From: a virus | Length of the DNA stretch: 38,375 nucleotides | Strand: one strand, 5' to 3' | IMG/VR virus record: IMGVR_UViG_3300044608_001003 | Coordinates: 1-38,375 of that record | Shown: piece after piece, positions 11,730 to 20,019 of the stretch | Numbering within the stretch: the first letter of the stretch is position 1 | How the letters are laid out: every line of letters starts with the position of its first letter | The notes under the pieces: model-generated | Databases searched by the model: none | What the model was told of the DNA's origin: nothing | The model's input: the letters and a program-made list of their open reading frames with translations, nothing else | Position numbers and translations under genes: made by a program

Positions 11730-12164
11730 ATGAAAATATATGTAGAAATAAACGACGAGAACATTAGGAAAGCTGCTTCTATAGTGATGAAGCATTACAA
11801 GGATAAAGAGTTTCTTGATCGCATCAGAAATGTGTCATCTTTTTATTTTACTGACAATTCACCTGAGATTGTGGCGCAAAGACTTCCTGCAATAATGGAT
11901 CATTTAGAAATTTATGTTCGTCCTTACAAAACTTTAAACCCATTTTCTAAAGCAATTGCTCATGCCAAGGGAAATGAAATTTTTATTAACACCAGAAAAC
12001 TTTATTTTCCTTTTATTGATCGGGTTGAAAATATCTACCACGAGGCGACTCATTTATGTGGGTACTCCCACAACGGGAACAGAGCGACATCGGAAAACCT
12101 TAAATCAGTTCCTTATCTTTCGGCATCTATTTTCGCTTCACACATTAAATCGATCTATGGTTAA
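11730..12164 (+). CDS. Metzincin-like zinc protease
   Basis: This 144-residue protein has NIYHEATHLCGYSHNGNR near residues 102-119, a full HExxHxxGxxH metzincin-type zinc site with three histidines and the catalytic Glu. The first 70 residues are helical; FSKAIAHAKGNEIFINTRKL just before the site would form the beta edge strand that binds substrate. No signal peptide, so it acts inside the cell. Targets are unknown; removal of a host factor during infection is one idea. It follows the methyltransferase by 2 bp. Confidence 0.75.
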   Translation: MKIYVEINDENIRKAASIVMKHYKDKEFLDRIRNVSSFYFTDNSPEIVAQRLPAIMDHLEIYVRPYKTLNPFSKAIAHAKGNEIFINTRKLYFPFIDRVENIYHEATHLCGYSHNGNRATSENLKSVPYLSASIFASHIKSIYG

Positions 12165-12260
12165 TTTAAGAGGGCCAAAGAGCGTCCATGCTCAATGACC
12201 CCCTCGGATGGATTTGAAGAAGGGACACCACAAGTTAATAATCTCAATCAAGGAAGGATT

Positions 12261-12650
12261 GTGTCAATAACAGAGAAAGTCATTGAAAATCAGATACTTA
12301 CCTATCTAGCAAATAAGAAAATCTTTGCATGGAAGAATCAATCGCAAGGAACATTCGACCCCAGGAAGGGAATCTTTCGGAAATCCCGAAATGTTCATCA
12401 TATTAATGGCGTTAGTGACATACTAGGAATAATTGATGGGAAGTTTCTGGCAATTGAAGTGAAGAAGCCATACATTTCTAAAAAGACCATGCAGTTTAAA
12501 TATCGAACCCAGGAAGAGTTAGAGAAGCTTGCGTCCGATGATCAGATCAAGTTTATTAATCGTGTGAAGTCTTTGGGTGGGATTGCTTTCTATGCCGACT
12601 CGATTGATACGGTTGAGGATCAGCTTATTCTTCACGGTGCTATAGCTTAG
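12261..12650 (+). CDS. VRR-NUC domain nuclease (PD-(D/E)XK superfamily)
   Basis: About 129 residues from GTG 12261. The motifs are HINGVSDILGI, then FLAIEVKKP, then QIKFINRVKSLGGIAFYADS, which give the D, ExK and QxxF/L pattern of VRR-NUC enzymes. Family members cut branched DNA (Holliday junction resolvase-like), which suits a recombination-dependent replication scheme with ERF. I chose GTG 12261 because AAGGA lies 6 bases upstream and it matches the domain start; an in-frame ATG at 12195 would add 22 residues with low-complexity look. It is the last rightward gene and overlaps the end of the leftward gene at 12640 by 11 bp. Confidence 0.85.
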   Translation: MSITEKVIENQILTYLANKKIFAWKNQSQGTFDPRKGIFRKSRNVHHINGVSDILGIIDGKFLAIEVKKPYISKKTMQFKYRTQEELEKLASDDQIKFINRVKSLGGIAFYADSIDTVEDQLILHGAIA

Positions 12651-12789
12651 GAATAGTGCCACCAAGCTTAATGATAATCGCCTCATAAAGCTTCATTTTC
12701 TTAGTGTCACCGCTGGTCTTTGCTTGTAGGTAAAGCTGGAGCCAATATTCGAGCTGCTGCTTTTTCGTTAGACATTTTTTGGGATCCAT
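12640..12789 (-). CDS. 49-residue protein at the end of the leftward unit
   Basis: ATG 12789 with AGGATAATCA upstream opens 49 codons (MDPKKCLTKKQQLEYWLQLY start, ending GGTIPKL). It is helical and basic with no membrane segment. It overlaps the outer-spanin candidate on one side and the convergent nuclease gene by 11 bp on the other, leaving no room for a terminator between the two units. Function unknown. Confidence 0.6.
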   Translation of the reverse strand: MDPKKCLTKKQQLEYWLQLYLQAKTSGDTKKMKLYEAIIIKLGGTIPKL

Positions 12790-13099
12790 TGATTATCCTG
12801 GTCAGATCATCTTTATGCATTGAATAGAATTGATTAACTTTAGATTCACAGAATGAAATGAACTCAAACTTACCATTTTCAAGACGCCTATAAAGTCCGT
12901 AGTCTTTTAGAAGCGGCTCTCTATCGCAGATTTCTTGAGGTATCGGAGTATTATTCAACCAAAGATAAGCGTTAATCCTTTCCCTGGTCACGCAACCACA
13001 CGCCAGGAATAGAATCACGAACAGTTCCCATCCCAGATGGTTTACCCGATATTTGATCACTCTCAATAGGTCTCTGATCTTGGTTTTTAATTCCCTCAT
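12707..13099 (-). CDS. Putative outer-membrane spanin-like lipoprotein (Rz1-like)
   Basis: About 130 residues from ATG 13099, with AAAAGGCAATCG as ribosome site. The basic N-terminus (MRELKTKIRDLLRVIKYRV) leads to a hydrophobic stretch, LFVILFLACGC, that resembles a lipobox, and then a soluble region. The frame is open upstream to a TTG at 13159. It overlaps the coiled-coil membrane gene at 12972-13235 out of frame, the nested layout typical of Rz/Rz1 pairs. It would be an outer-membrane lipoprotein helping to fuse membranes in lysis. It is larger than typical Rz1, so confidence is limited. Confidence 0.55.
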   Translation of the reverse strand: MRELKTKIRDLLRVIKYRVNHLGWELFVILFLACGCVTRERINAYLWLNNTPIPQEICDREPLLKDYGLYRRLENGKFEFISFCESKVNQFYSMHKDDLTRIINGSQKMSNEKAAARILAPALPTSKDQR

Positions 13100-13235
13100 C
13101 GATTGCCTTTTTATTTGCTTCTTGAATCTCTTTTTTCTTTTGCTCTTGATAGGCAACAAAAAGAAGCCCCAACCATTTATCGATGATTGGAGCCGCCTTA
13201 GCTAATGCGAGGATAACGGAGATAACCTGCATCAT
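12972..13235 (-). CDS. Putative inner-membrane spanin-like protein (Rz-like)
   Basis: This 87-residue protein has an N-terminal membrane helix (MMQVISVILALAKAAPIIDK and onward to about residue 29), followed by a charged helical segment, QEQKKKEIQEANKKAIDEGI, able to form a coiled coil, then a Pro/Gly-rich tail. That layout fits an inner-membrane spanin subunit. Its 3' half overlaps the lipoprotein candidate, and the holin-like peptide gene ends just before its start. It sits at the end of the lysis group. Confidence 0.55.
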   Translation of the reverse strand: MMQVISVILALAKAAPIIDKWLGLLFVAYQEQKKKEIQEANKKAIDEGIKNQDQRPIESDQISGKPSGMGTVRDSIPGVWLRDQGKD

Positions 13236-13376
13236 TTATTTTTTTAGCTTTTTAACAAGTCCGACTACGAGTTGAAATACTGAATTAGCTTTTACCTGCG
13301 GAATAAGAGCAAGTGCCTCAGATAGAGCAAGTAAAAGACCAAGTACGATTTCTTTGTTAGCAATAATGACTTCCAT
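13236..13376 (-). CDS. Small holin-like protein
   Basis: ATG 13376 to TAA gives 46 residues: MEVIIANKEIVLGLLLALSE, a hydrophobic first half, then IPQVKANSVFQLVVGLVKKL. Proteins of this pattern are frequent next to phage spanin and endolysin genes and I recall them only as hypothetical or holin-like. It has GGAGTACAC before the ATG and lies between endolysin and spanin genes. Holin function is inferred from size, hydrophobicity and position. Confidence 0.65.
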   Translation of the reverse strand: MEVIIANKEIVLGLLLALSEALALIPQVKANSVFQLVVGLVKKLKK

Positions 13377-13385
13377 GTGTACTCC

Positions 13386-13775
13386 TTAAGGGACGAATAC
13401 CCTGTTCTTTCTTTGTTTCATGTCCAAGTGAACCCATCCACCAGGACTATTTTTTGATTTCGTGTAACGTGGATCTTCTAGCCATAATCCACATTGTTCT
13501 AATAAGTCTAAATGATCTAGCATCTTTGCGGCTAGCATTCCATCTGGATCGTGTAGATCAATCCCGGCGCATACAGTGTGAGTGCTCATCTTTGCCCCAC
13601 CAATCTTTTTATTTATAGCTGATGGTCTATATCCAGAACTTACCTTAGGGTGAAGTTCAAGAGTTCCGAATAGCCAATTAACTCTTGAAAGTAGTTCGGC
13701 CATGTTCCTTGCCTGAAGCATATCAAGTGGAAAATCTTTGTCACGATTCATTAAGTATTCTGTAACTGTGATCAT
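13386..13775 (-). CDS. Endolysin, peptidase M15 family
   Basis: This 129-residue protein has SSGYRPSAINKKIGGAKMST, then HTVCAGIDLHDPDG, then GGWVHLDM. The H/D/H zinc ligands come from STHTVCAGIDLHD and WVHLD, as in M15_3 D-Ala-D-Ala peptidases used as phage endolysins. It would cut peptide cross-links in the host wall. There is no signal peptide, so it needs a holin to reach the wall; candidate holins are at 13236 and 17088. It overlaps the upstream gene by 4 bp. Confidence 0.88.
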   Translation of the reverse strand: MITVTEYLMNRDKDFPLDMLQARNMAELLSRVNWLFGTLELHPKVSSGYRPSAINKKIGGAKMSTHTVCAGIDLHDPDGMLAAKMLDHLDLLEQCGLWLEDPRYTKSKNSPGGWVHLDMKQRKNRVFVP

Positions 13776-14089
13776 GGATTTTTATAAACCTTTATTCCTG
13801 CGTAACAATATGCGGCTAGGCCAATGCCTCCAGTTTCTATTGAGATAACACCGCCACTTGAAACCATCCCAAATTGTGTAACAAAATTTCCAACCGATCC
13901 AGTTGGCGTGATAATCTGACCATTAACACTTCCAGTTGAAATACCAGGGAATGAGCCACCAGTATTAACCGTTATGAATGAAACTTCGGCCCAATGTCCT
14001 GCTGGAACAGTGTATGTTGATTGCCCGATAGAGCTTCTTGATAGGCTTGTGACTAAAGCTAATTGGTCTCCACCATAGAAGGTTGACAT
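13772..14089 (-). CDS. Small virion or tail-fibre associated protein
   Basis: This 105-residue protein is rich in Gly/Ser/Thr and beta-strands (STYTVPAGHWAEVSFITVNT; FGMVSSGGVISIETGGIG). It looks like a tail-fibre tip or decoration domain. No signal peptide. It overlaps the endolysin by 4 bp and follows another beta-rich gene. I cannot assign a family. Confidence 0.6.
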   Translation of the reverse strand: MSTFYGGDQLALVTSLSRSSIGQSTYTVPAGHWAEVSFITVNTGGSFPGISTGSVNGQIITPTGSVGNFVTQFGMVSSGGVISIETGGIGLAAYCYAGIKVYKNP

Positions 14090-14098
14090 ATTTATCCT

Positions 14099-14647
14099 TT
14101 AACTAATTGGTCTATAGAATATCGTTAAGCCGCAATTAAGTGCACTAACCATTGCCGATGTAAGAACCAAGTAAACCGATTCGCCTTCAAGAAATTGTGT
14201 TTTGCTAAATGTAGGCAATGTAACTCCGGCAGGAGACACATTTGTTCCACTGACAAGATTTTTAAATCCTATCGTGTTGTTCGAAGCAGCCGAGCTAATC
14301 GATGGCAAAACACTAAAAATGCTCCCCTGATCAACACCAAGAGAATTAATCCAGCGAATATCAAACGAAGTGCTGCCACTTGCGCCCTGTGTTCCATTAT
14401 AAAAGAATATCCCAACAATCTCAGACTTTGTGAAAAATGATGCAACACCATCATAAAATGTAATGCCAGTGGCAACAGAATAAGATCCGTTAAGCTTCCA
14501 TTCCTTAATATCATTTTGGAACGTAGCAATAAAGTTGTTAGTCTGAGCAACTCGATTGAATGTCGCCTCTGATACTGACCTTTTATAGCTGATGTCACCA
14601 ACTCGAAAAATCTCTCTTGCTGGTGTGACGATGTCTGATTTTGCCAT
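14099..14647 (-). CDS. Beta-rich tail protein, probable host-contact domain
   Basis: This 182-residue protein consists mostly of beta-strand and loop sequence (STSFDIRWINSLGVDQGSIF; TQFLEGESVYLVLTSAM). The N-terminal 30 residues (VTPAREIFRVGDISYKRS) may be the attachment part. It lies between the large tail-tip gene and the lysis genes, a usual place for fibre subunits. No family recognised. Confidence 0.6.
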   Translation of the reverse strand: MAKSDIVTPAREIFRVGDISYKRSVSEATFNRVAQTNNFIATFQNDIKEWKLNGSYSVATGITFYDGVASFFTKSEIVGIFFYNGTQGASGSTSFDIRWINSLGVDQGSIFSVLPSISSAASNNTIGFKNLVSGTNVSPAGVTLPTFSKTQFLEGESVYLVLTSAMVSALNCGLTIFYRPIS

Positions 14648-14655
14648 TATTATTC

Positions 14656-17091
14656 CTAAATAAATGCGTAAGGTGATCCGCCATCCTGGTAATCTGAGTT
14701 ATTCACCAAATCACCAACCACCGGAACGAACCCTATGCTTGTGTCTAATGTTACCTGATTCCCGACGATCGAGTCAATTTTAAGCTTCTTCCCTAGGCTG
14801 TCTCTAGTGTAATCCTTGGAATTAACCACAATAAAAGACCCCACAACTAATTTAGATGGACTATCCACTTCAAAAACTGTCTGACTGGTTACGGCAGTTA
14901 TTTTTGCCTCAGCATTAAAATGAGCAAACTCTATCTTGAACCTATCATTTACAGTGGCTTGATCAGCATAATCAGCAGGCTCAATAATATAACCCGCCAG
15001 TGGCGCAGATGGTAAGCTTTCATCTAAAAGGAGGAACCCATTATCTGATGGATCAACACCTTTAAACTCAACTTCATGGTAGTAAGTGTAGTCAGGTGAT
15101 CTTACGGCAACGATCTGGCCAATGTAATCTAGCCACTTATCAGATTCTTGGAAGTATTCCTCAGTGTCTAAAAATCTTTCTATCCTAATTCTGTTTACCG
15201 TAGAACCTTCACCAAGAATGCTAGATAAACCAACCACCGCATATCGTGATGCAATATCGAATGCCGTAGAAACTAAAGATAGCTTAATGTTTCCATTTTT
15301 TACGTTTAAGGATTTGTTGATGATCTCAAAAAGCTCAAACTTAGTTCCTTGAGCACCTGTCTGAAGATCAGATATTTTTAATTCAGTTCCACCAAATGGG
15401 ACAACATCACCGACCTCTAAAGCATAACCAGTCTTATAATTAACTTCGATGTCATCGTAATACACTGGAGCATACTGATACCGATCTAGCTGCCTTTGCC
15501 CAACATTGCTGATCATGTTTGATGTCTCAGGAGTGTTTCTTAATCCGTCCGATTCAATTCTTAACTGCTTTTTACCCACTGGGATTCTATCGAGTGAATC
15601 TGCTGAAATGATAACTTTACCAGTAAGATACTTATCCTCGATTGAATCGACGTTATATCTATAGACGAAAGTATTATAGTGGAACTTGTGTACTGATCTT
15701 CTCTGCTTAATCTTGCTCGCATTTAAAACATTATCTATTCCAATATAAGGAACGATGTCAGAAGAAAATGGTGGAGCAACGAATTTAACAGATGATCTTG
15801 CTTTTCGTGGGATTGAATAAAGACCTTGCGGAAAGAATATTTGTGAATCAATAAAATCTTTAGCATTATCAATCGAATCTTTTATATAGATTTCGTATTC
15901 AACAAAATTATTTCCATATTGAACATCGATGAGTTCAAACTGATCAACGTCAACTTCACTTGTAAGCATTCCTAGACCAGTGCTTAGAGTGTTGTATTTT
16001 GACTTGTATTTGAATGTTCCGGTGTATTCAACTTCAAGATTAAGTGACTCATTTAAAACAATATAAGAACCACCGCTAGGTAGTGATCCAAAGAAGTCAA
16101 TCGTGTAGGTGCCTGTGTTAAGCGCAGAATCAAGTTGAATGCTGTCACCTATATTTAGACCTGTTTTTTCTTTTATGTCAAAATAATCAAAAATTAGAGC
16201 GTTTTGGATCTGCTCTGTGAGAGAAACAAATTCAATGCTTTTTGGGACATCCAGTGATTCAAAATAAGCATTACCTTCGCTTGAAAGCATTACCTTAAGT
16301 GCTAGGTCTAATGGCTTACCTGTTAATGTGTAGAATGTGTCTACGGACGCCTCGGAATCATGCGGATTGGCCAACGTGTTGAGCTGTGCTCTAATAACCG
16401 TCACCTGCGTATCAGAGTCAATGCTCACAACCTGCATGATCTCATCATCAATTCTGATGAATGAGTTTAAGGCGTCCTGAGCAGGGTAAATCCCAGCCGT
16501 GGATGCGACTGGTATAGTTGTTTGAGAGTTTGTTAATGCTGCGGTGATTTCAGTCTGAAATTTCTCAAGAAATAGCTGTCTCTTAAACACCTCAGGAGAT
16601 GCCAGAGAGATCATTATCTTTCCAGCCTCAGAGAAAAAATCAACCACTACGCCACGAAAGATTGGGTTAGAATCCTCAGGATGGGCACCTTGAGCAAACC
16701 CAATACTGAAAGTCGCTTTCCTTCCTAGAATGTCAGATATGTTATCAAATGCAATGACCTTAGAGACCTCATTATTTACATCAATGATTGATATATTTAC
16801 CGTTGAAATCGAGCTAGTAGATCCTTTATCTGGGGCAATCTGTTGGGTGATGTTTGTCGTCGTTTCGTTTAATGAAATCCAATCTCTTGAACGAACGTCC
16901 TCGAATTTTCCGTCCCATGTTGCCCCACCGTCCCAAATCGCCTCGGGAGAGTCGTCATCCCATCTAGCGGTCTTTAAGATTGGAAGTGCACCAAATATTA
17001 AATCAAGCCCTTCTATTTCAAGAATGATTTGAGGGTTAATCCCGATTTCTTTAATTAATGCCTGTGCTGTGACAGACAGTTGCATACTCAT
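14656..17091 (-). CDS. Large tail-tip/baseplate protein
   Basis: This 811-residue protein starts with the look of a phage tail hub: MSMQLSVTAQALIKEIGINP, then repeated WDD/WDGG loops (ARWDDDSPEAIWDGGATWDG) and NISIIDVNNEV. Beta-strand segments separated by Gly/Asp loops run through the rest, and RQLDRYQYAPVYYDDIEVNY is a barrel-like stretch. I take it as the tail-tip or central hub protein that contacts the tail tube end and carries fibres. It overlaps the XhlA-like peptide gene by 4 bp. Confidence 0.65.
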   Translation of the reverse strand: MSMQLSVTAQALIKEIGINPQIILEIEGLDLIFGALPILKTARWDDDSPEAIWDGGATWDGKFEDVRSRDWISLNETTTNITQQIAPDKGSTSSISTVNISIIDVNNEVSKVIAFDNISDILGRKATFSIGFAQGAHPEDSNPIFRGVVVDFFSEAGKIMISLASPEVFKRQLFLEKFQTEITAALTNSQTTIPVASTAGIYPAQDALNSFIRIDDEIMQVVSIDSDTQVTVIRAQLNTLANPHDSEASVDTFYTLTGKPLDLALKVMLSSEGNAYFESLDVPKSIEFVSLTEQIQNALIFDYFDIKEKTGLNIGDSIQLDSALNTGTYTIDFFGSLPSGGSYIVLNESLNLEVEYTGTFKYKSKYNTLSTGLGMLTSEVDVDQFELIDVQYGNNFVEYEIYIKDSIDNAKDFIDSQIFFPQGLYSIPRKARSSVKFVAPPFSSDIVPYIGIDNVLNASKIKQRRSVHKFHYNTFVYRYNVDSIEDKYLTGKVIISADSLDRIPVGKKQLRIESDGLRNTPETSNMISNVGQRQLDRYQYAPVYYDDIEVNYKTGYALEVGDVVPFGGTELKISDLQTGAQGTKFELFEIINKSLNVKNGNIKLSLVSTAFDIASRYAVVGLSSILGEGSTVNRIRIERFLDTEEYFQESDKWLDYIGQIVAVRSPDYTYYHEVEFKGVDPSDNGFLLLDESLPSAPLAGYIIEPADYADQATVNDRFKIEFAHFNAEAKITAVTSQTVFEVDSPSKLVVGSFIVVNSKDYTRDSLGKKLKIDSIVGNQVTLDTSIGFVPVVGDLVNNSDYQDGGSPYAFI

Positions 17092-17255
17092 AAAAGCTTA
17101 TTTCCAAGGTAGGCTATAATTGCCCCTATGAATGAACTAAACCCGGCTACCTTAACTTTGAGTGTAATCATTTCCGATTTAATGTCTGAAACGTCTTTCC
17201 TCAGTTCTTTAATTTCTTCAAAAAGATGCGCTCGCCATTCTTGATCGTTGTTCAT
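17088..17255 (-). CDS. XhlA-like coiled-coil membrane peptide (possible holin)
   Basis: A 55-residue product starts MNNDQEWRAHLFEEIKELRK; charged helix residues 11-33 form a coiled coil, followed by one membrane helix (VAGFSSFIGAIIAYLGNKLL). XhlA-type hemolysin/holin partners have this exact plan: cytosolic helix, then C-terminal membrane helix. It overlaps the tail-tip gene by 4 bp. It lies 3.3 kb from the endolysin, inside the fibre genes, so a lysis role is plausible rather than proved. Confidence 0.65.
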   Translation of the reverse strand: MNNDQEWRAHLFEEIKELRKDVSDIKSEMITLKVKVAGFSSFIGAIIAYLGNKLL

Positions 17256-17257
17256 TT

Positions 17258-17725
17258 TTATCTCACAATTCTTGCTCTCATCTGCTGCCTGGTAAGCTTA
17301 ACCTCAACATGGCAAGGAATACCTGCATCCACCTCTCTAATTATAAGCCAATCTGTGTCAGCTAGGTACTTTAAAGATTCTGCATTAATGCGCTCTTGCT
17401 CTACCTGTGCTGAGATGTCGATCCATTCCACCCAGTACCCTTCAGGATACTTGTTCTTGTCACCCTCTAGCCAGACTTCTAATTCTTCTACTGATCCTTG
17501 AGTCTGAGCAATTATCTCATCCTTAAGAACTTCCTGTACTTCCGGAATTTCATGAATATGTGGATGATGTGTCCATGATTGATCAGCAACCATTACACCA
17601 TCAATCTCGATCATTGGTTGTTCAAATACTTCCTGATCGTCCTTAGTCCATTTTTCAGGAACAGCAGGAACAGCCGGAGAGTAAGGAATGTCAATTACTT
17701 TATGTTTTACGATTAGTTTTTTCAT
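17258..17725 (-). CDS. Tail-fibre associated protein, possible chaperone
   Basis: This 155-residue protein has a C-terminal segment, LADTDWLIIREVDAGIPCHV followed by EVKLTRQQMRARI, which is the pattern at the end of many phage tail-fibre assembly proteins. The N-terminal half has a repeated Pro/Val stretch (SPAVPAVPEKWTK) and acidic helix. It is coupled to the gene at 17722 by an ATGA overlap, and so probably folds or attaches that product. Confidence 0.65.
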   Translation of the reverse strand: MKKLIVKHKVIDIPYSPAVPAVPEKWTKDDQEVFEQPMIEIDGVMVADQSWTHHPHIHEIPEVQEVLKDEIIAQTQGSVEELEVWLEGDKNKYPEGYWVEWIDISAQVEQERINAESLKYLADTDWLIIREVDAGIPCHVEVKLTRQQMRARIVR

Positions 17726-20019
17726 TGTTTATTTCCATGGCAAATAATGTCCACGGGCTGTGTTCCGTTGACCGTACCTGTTTGAGATGTGGCTGATTGT
17801 ATCACAAAAGATGATGTCGATTTCCCGCTAAATATTATGACGGCGTTAGCACTTACTTGTGAACTTGTTCCCGAGCAAACATAAGATGAATTTGCAAAAG
17901 CACCAGAAACAAGATTGCATGTTGCTGTTCCTGTTGCTGTATTAGAACAAGTTGTTAACCAATCACCATTTTCTGAGTTTATTACACCTGTTCCAATGGT
18001 AACAGTTGCACTGTACATCACTGACCTAACAAGACCAGGTGTAGCTACGTTCTGATCACTCGCTACTGCCTTAGCTGTCTTACCTATGTAATCAGCTCCT
18101 TGCTTTTGGCAAATTAAAGAGTGTGCATAGTTTGTATTTGTTCCACTTTGTGAACATCTTACAACTACTTGAGAATTGCTTGTGCTTGTTACAGTACAAT
18201 CTACAGCCAAATTAGGAGGTGAGTTTGATTCTGCACTTGAAACACAATTAGGGGCAACTGTAAAAACACCTGAATTTATAGTATATGTGTAAACTCCAGT
18301 TGATGCACTAGCATTACCATTCAACCAATCTACGTTTTCTCTGACAGTTCCAGCCGATTGCGTATATGTGCTAAATGTGTCGGTACAATCAAGGGTATTT
18401 GCACACGTTTCTAGCCCATTAAATTGGCCTATGATGATGTTTGAGTTTTCCCACCCTGCAATTGGGATGCGAGCCTCTATTGAAGATGATTCTCCAACGC
18501 TGACAATGTTTAGCGTATATGGAACGAGCGGATTGTTGGTTAAAGAAAACTCGGGAAATGACACATTCAAAAACTGTGAAGACGGGGAAACAAGAATATT
18601 AAAATCTTTTGTTCCGTTTGCGGCGGCATTTCCTCTTATTAGTCTTCCGGCAGATTGCGTGCTTGGAATTACAGATGAACCAGCGGACGTTAATTGTGAT
18701 CCATTCCAAAGCGGAAGAGGTATTTGAGGAGTTGTGACAGACGTTGTTCCCGCCACAAACTTACCCTGAATTAACAAGTCGCTTCCTTGTCTTTTACACA
18801 TCAGTGTTTGTGATACAGTGCCAAAGGATTGCCATGAAAGAGTTGAGAAGTTACAAGCAGCCCAATCAGTATCAGCATTAGTTGATGAGTAGGTTGAAGT
18901 TCCGCTATTTGAAGGATACACGGAGACATAAAACTCGATGTTATAATCTGTTCCATTTACGTTTAGTGTATTGGATGCGTTTGTAGTTAATCCTTGAAGT
19001 TGATAAGTTGTCGCTACCGTTAAAGGTGATGTGATTGTAAATTCAAAAGTTTGCCCGAAATATCCGTTTAATATTCCCGAGCCAGTTCCAGCGGTATAGG
19101 CTGCAAAGTTGTCGCCGTAGGCATTTGTTCCATCAAAAAGTCTAAGCCTTCCTGTAGTTGGGCCAATGGTTGATGTCGATGGCGAAGAATAAACAGACGC
19201 TTGAACTAAAACTCTTCCCACCGTTCCAGCAGGAAGAACAAATCCGGCTAACTTTGTTCCAGGAGCAGAAACAATTCCATTAACTGAAGCCGTTGGACAA
19301 TCTGTGTCTGCACCAAAAGAGGCATAAGACGTTGAGGATGTGGCGAAGGCACAGTTAGCAGTTTTGGAATAACTTAATGAACCCTTAAGTACATTTTGAG
19401 AATCTGCCTTTAAGTCAACCGCCCCGACAAAGGCATCATCAACTAATACTGTACCTGTAACAGCACTCGAAGTTGTAACAGCAATACCGTTAGACGTAGC
19501 AGAAAGAAAAAACGGAACCTTATACAATCCCCATTTGTTATTTGCCTGAACATTAAAACAAAGTGAAGTTGACGTAACACCTGCCTGACGAGCGCATACC
19601 CTTAACCCTGCAACTGATGTCTTGATTCTAACTGATGCTAATCCCTGGACTGATCCTGCAAACTCTGAGGCGTATAATGTAGAATCTTGAGTTAGATTAA
19701 GAGTTTGAGATGATAATGCAATCGAAGCAGCTTTATTCCCGTGTATCTCGTTTACAAGGTTCTCAGTCAATGTCCCTGCTGTTAATGTCCATCCTGTTGA
19801 TGCTGTAAGGTGCTCGAAGCTAGGATTCACAAGGATATTATTGTTCCCTGTTTCAACTAAGGCATTAATCCCACCAGTGTTTGTAACTAGGTTGTTAGGG
19901 AATTGGTGTACGTTTGAATAAAGTGTGCCTGATTGTTTCTGGCCTTTAATGCCGTAGGGAGCTACTGCCCACGAATTAATGGCAAAAATAAATGCTAGTA
20001 GAATTGTGATATTTTTCAT
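17722..20019 (-). CDS. Large Cys-rich protein with signal peptide in the tail region
   Basis: This 765-residue protein begins MKNITILLAFIFAINSWA followed by VAPYG, a classical Sec signal peptide with cleavage expected near residue 18. Next comes NPSFEHLTASTGWTLTAGTL (about 65-84), the opening of carbohydrate-binding-like jelly-roll domains. The C-terminal half has two or three repeated units with WLNGNAS/ADTDWAAC and many Cys (about 15 in all, e.g. CANTLDC), consistent with disulfides formed outside the cytoplasm. It sits between two fibre genes and begins 1 bp from the fibre gene stop. Phage virion proteins normally lack Sec signals, so it may be exported, or a fibre that borrowed a host surface protein. 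Confidence 0.75.
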   Translation of the reverse strand: MKNITILLAFIFAINSWAVAPYGIKGQKQSGTLYSNVHQFPNNLVTNTGGINALVETGNNNILVNPSFEHLTASTGWTLTAGTLTENLVNEIHGNKAASIALSSQTLNLTQDSTLYASEFAGSVQGLASVRIKTSVAGLRVCARQAGVTSTSLCFNVQANNKWGLYKVPFFLSATSNGIAVTTSSAVTGTVLVDDAFVGAVDLKADSQNVLKGSLSYSKTANCAFATSSTSYASFGADTDCPTASVNGIVSAPGTKLAGFVLPAGTVGRVLVQASVYSSPSTSTIGPTTGRLRLFDGTNAYGDNFAAYTAGTGSGILNGYFGQTFEFTITSPLTVATTYQLQGLTTNASNTLNVNGTDYNIEFYVSVYPSNSGTSTYSSTNADTDWAACNFSTLSWQSFGTVSQTLMCKRQGSDLLIQGKFVAGTTSVTTPQIPLPLWNGSQLTSAGSSVIPSTQSAGRLIRGNAAANGTKDFNILVSPSSQFLNVSFPEFSLTNNPLVPYTLNIVSVGESSSIEARIPIAGWENSNIIIGQFNGLETCANTLDCTDTFSTYTQSAGTVRENVDWLNGNASASTGVYTYTINSGVFTVAPNCVSSAESNSPPNLAVDCTVTSTSNSQVVVRCSQSGTNTNYAHSLICQKQGADYIGKTAKAVASDQNVATPGLVRSVMYSATVTIGTGVINSENGDWLTTCSNTATGTATCNLVSGAFANSSYVCSGTSSQVSANAVIIFSGKSTSSFVIQSATSQTGTVNGTQPVDIICHGNKQ

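Noticed and set aside
12664-12693. Inverted repeat AAGCTT-A-ATGA ... TCAT-A-AAGCTT as a bidirectional terminator between convergent units
   Set aside because: It lies inside the 49-residue leftward gene 12640-12789, where two Lys-Leu codon pairs create the AAGCTT arms, and no T-run follows on either strand.
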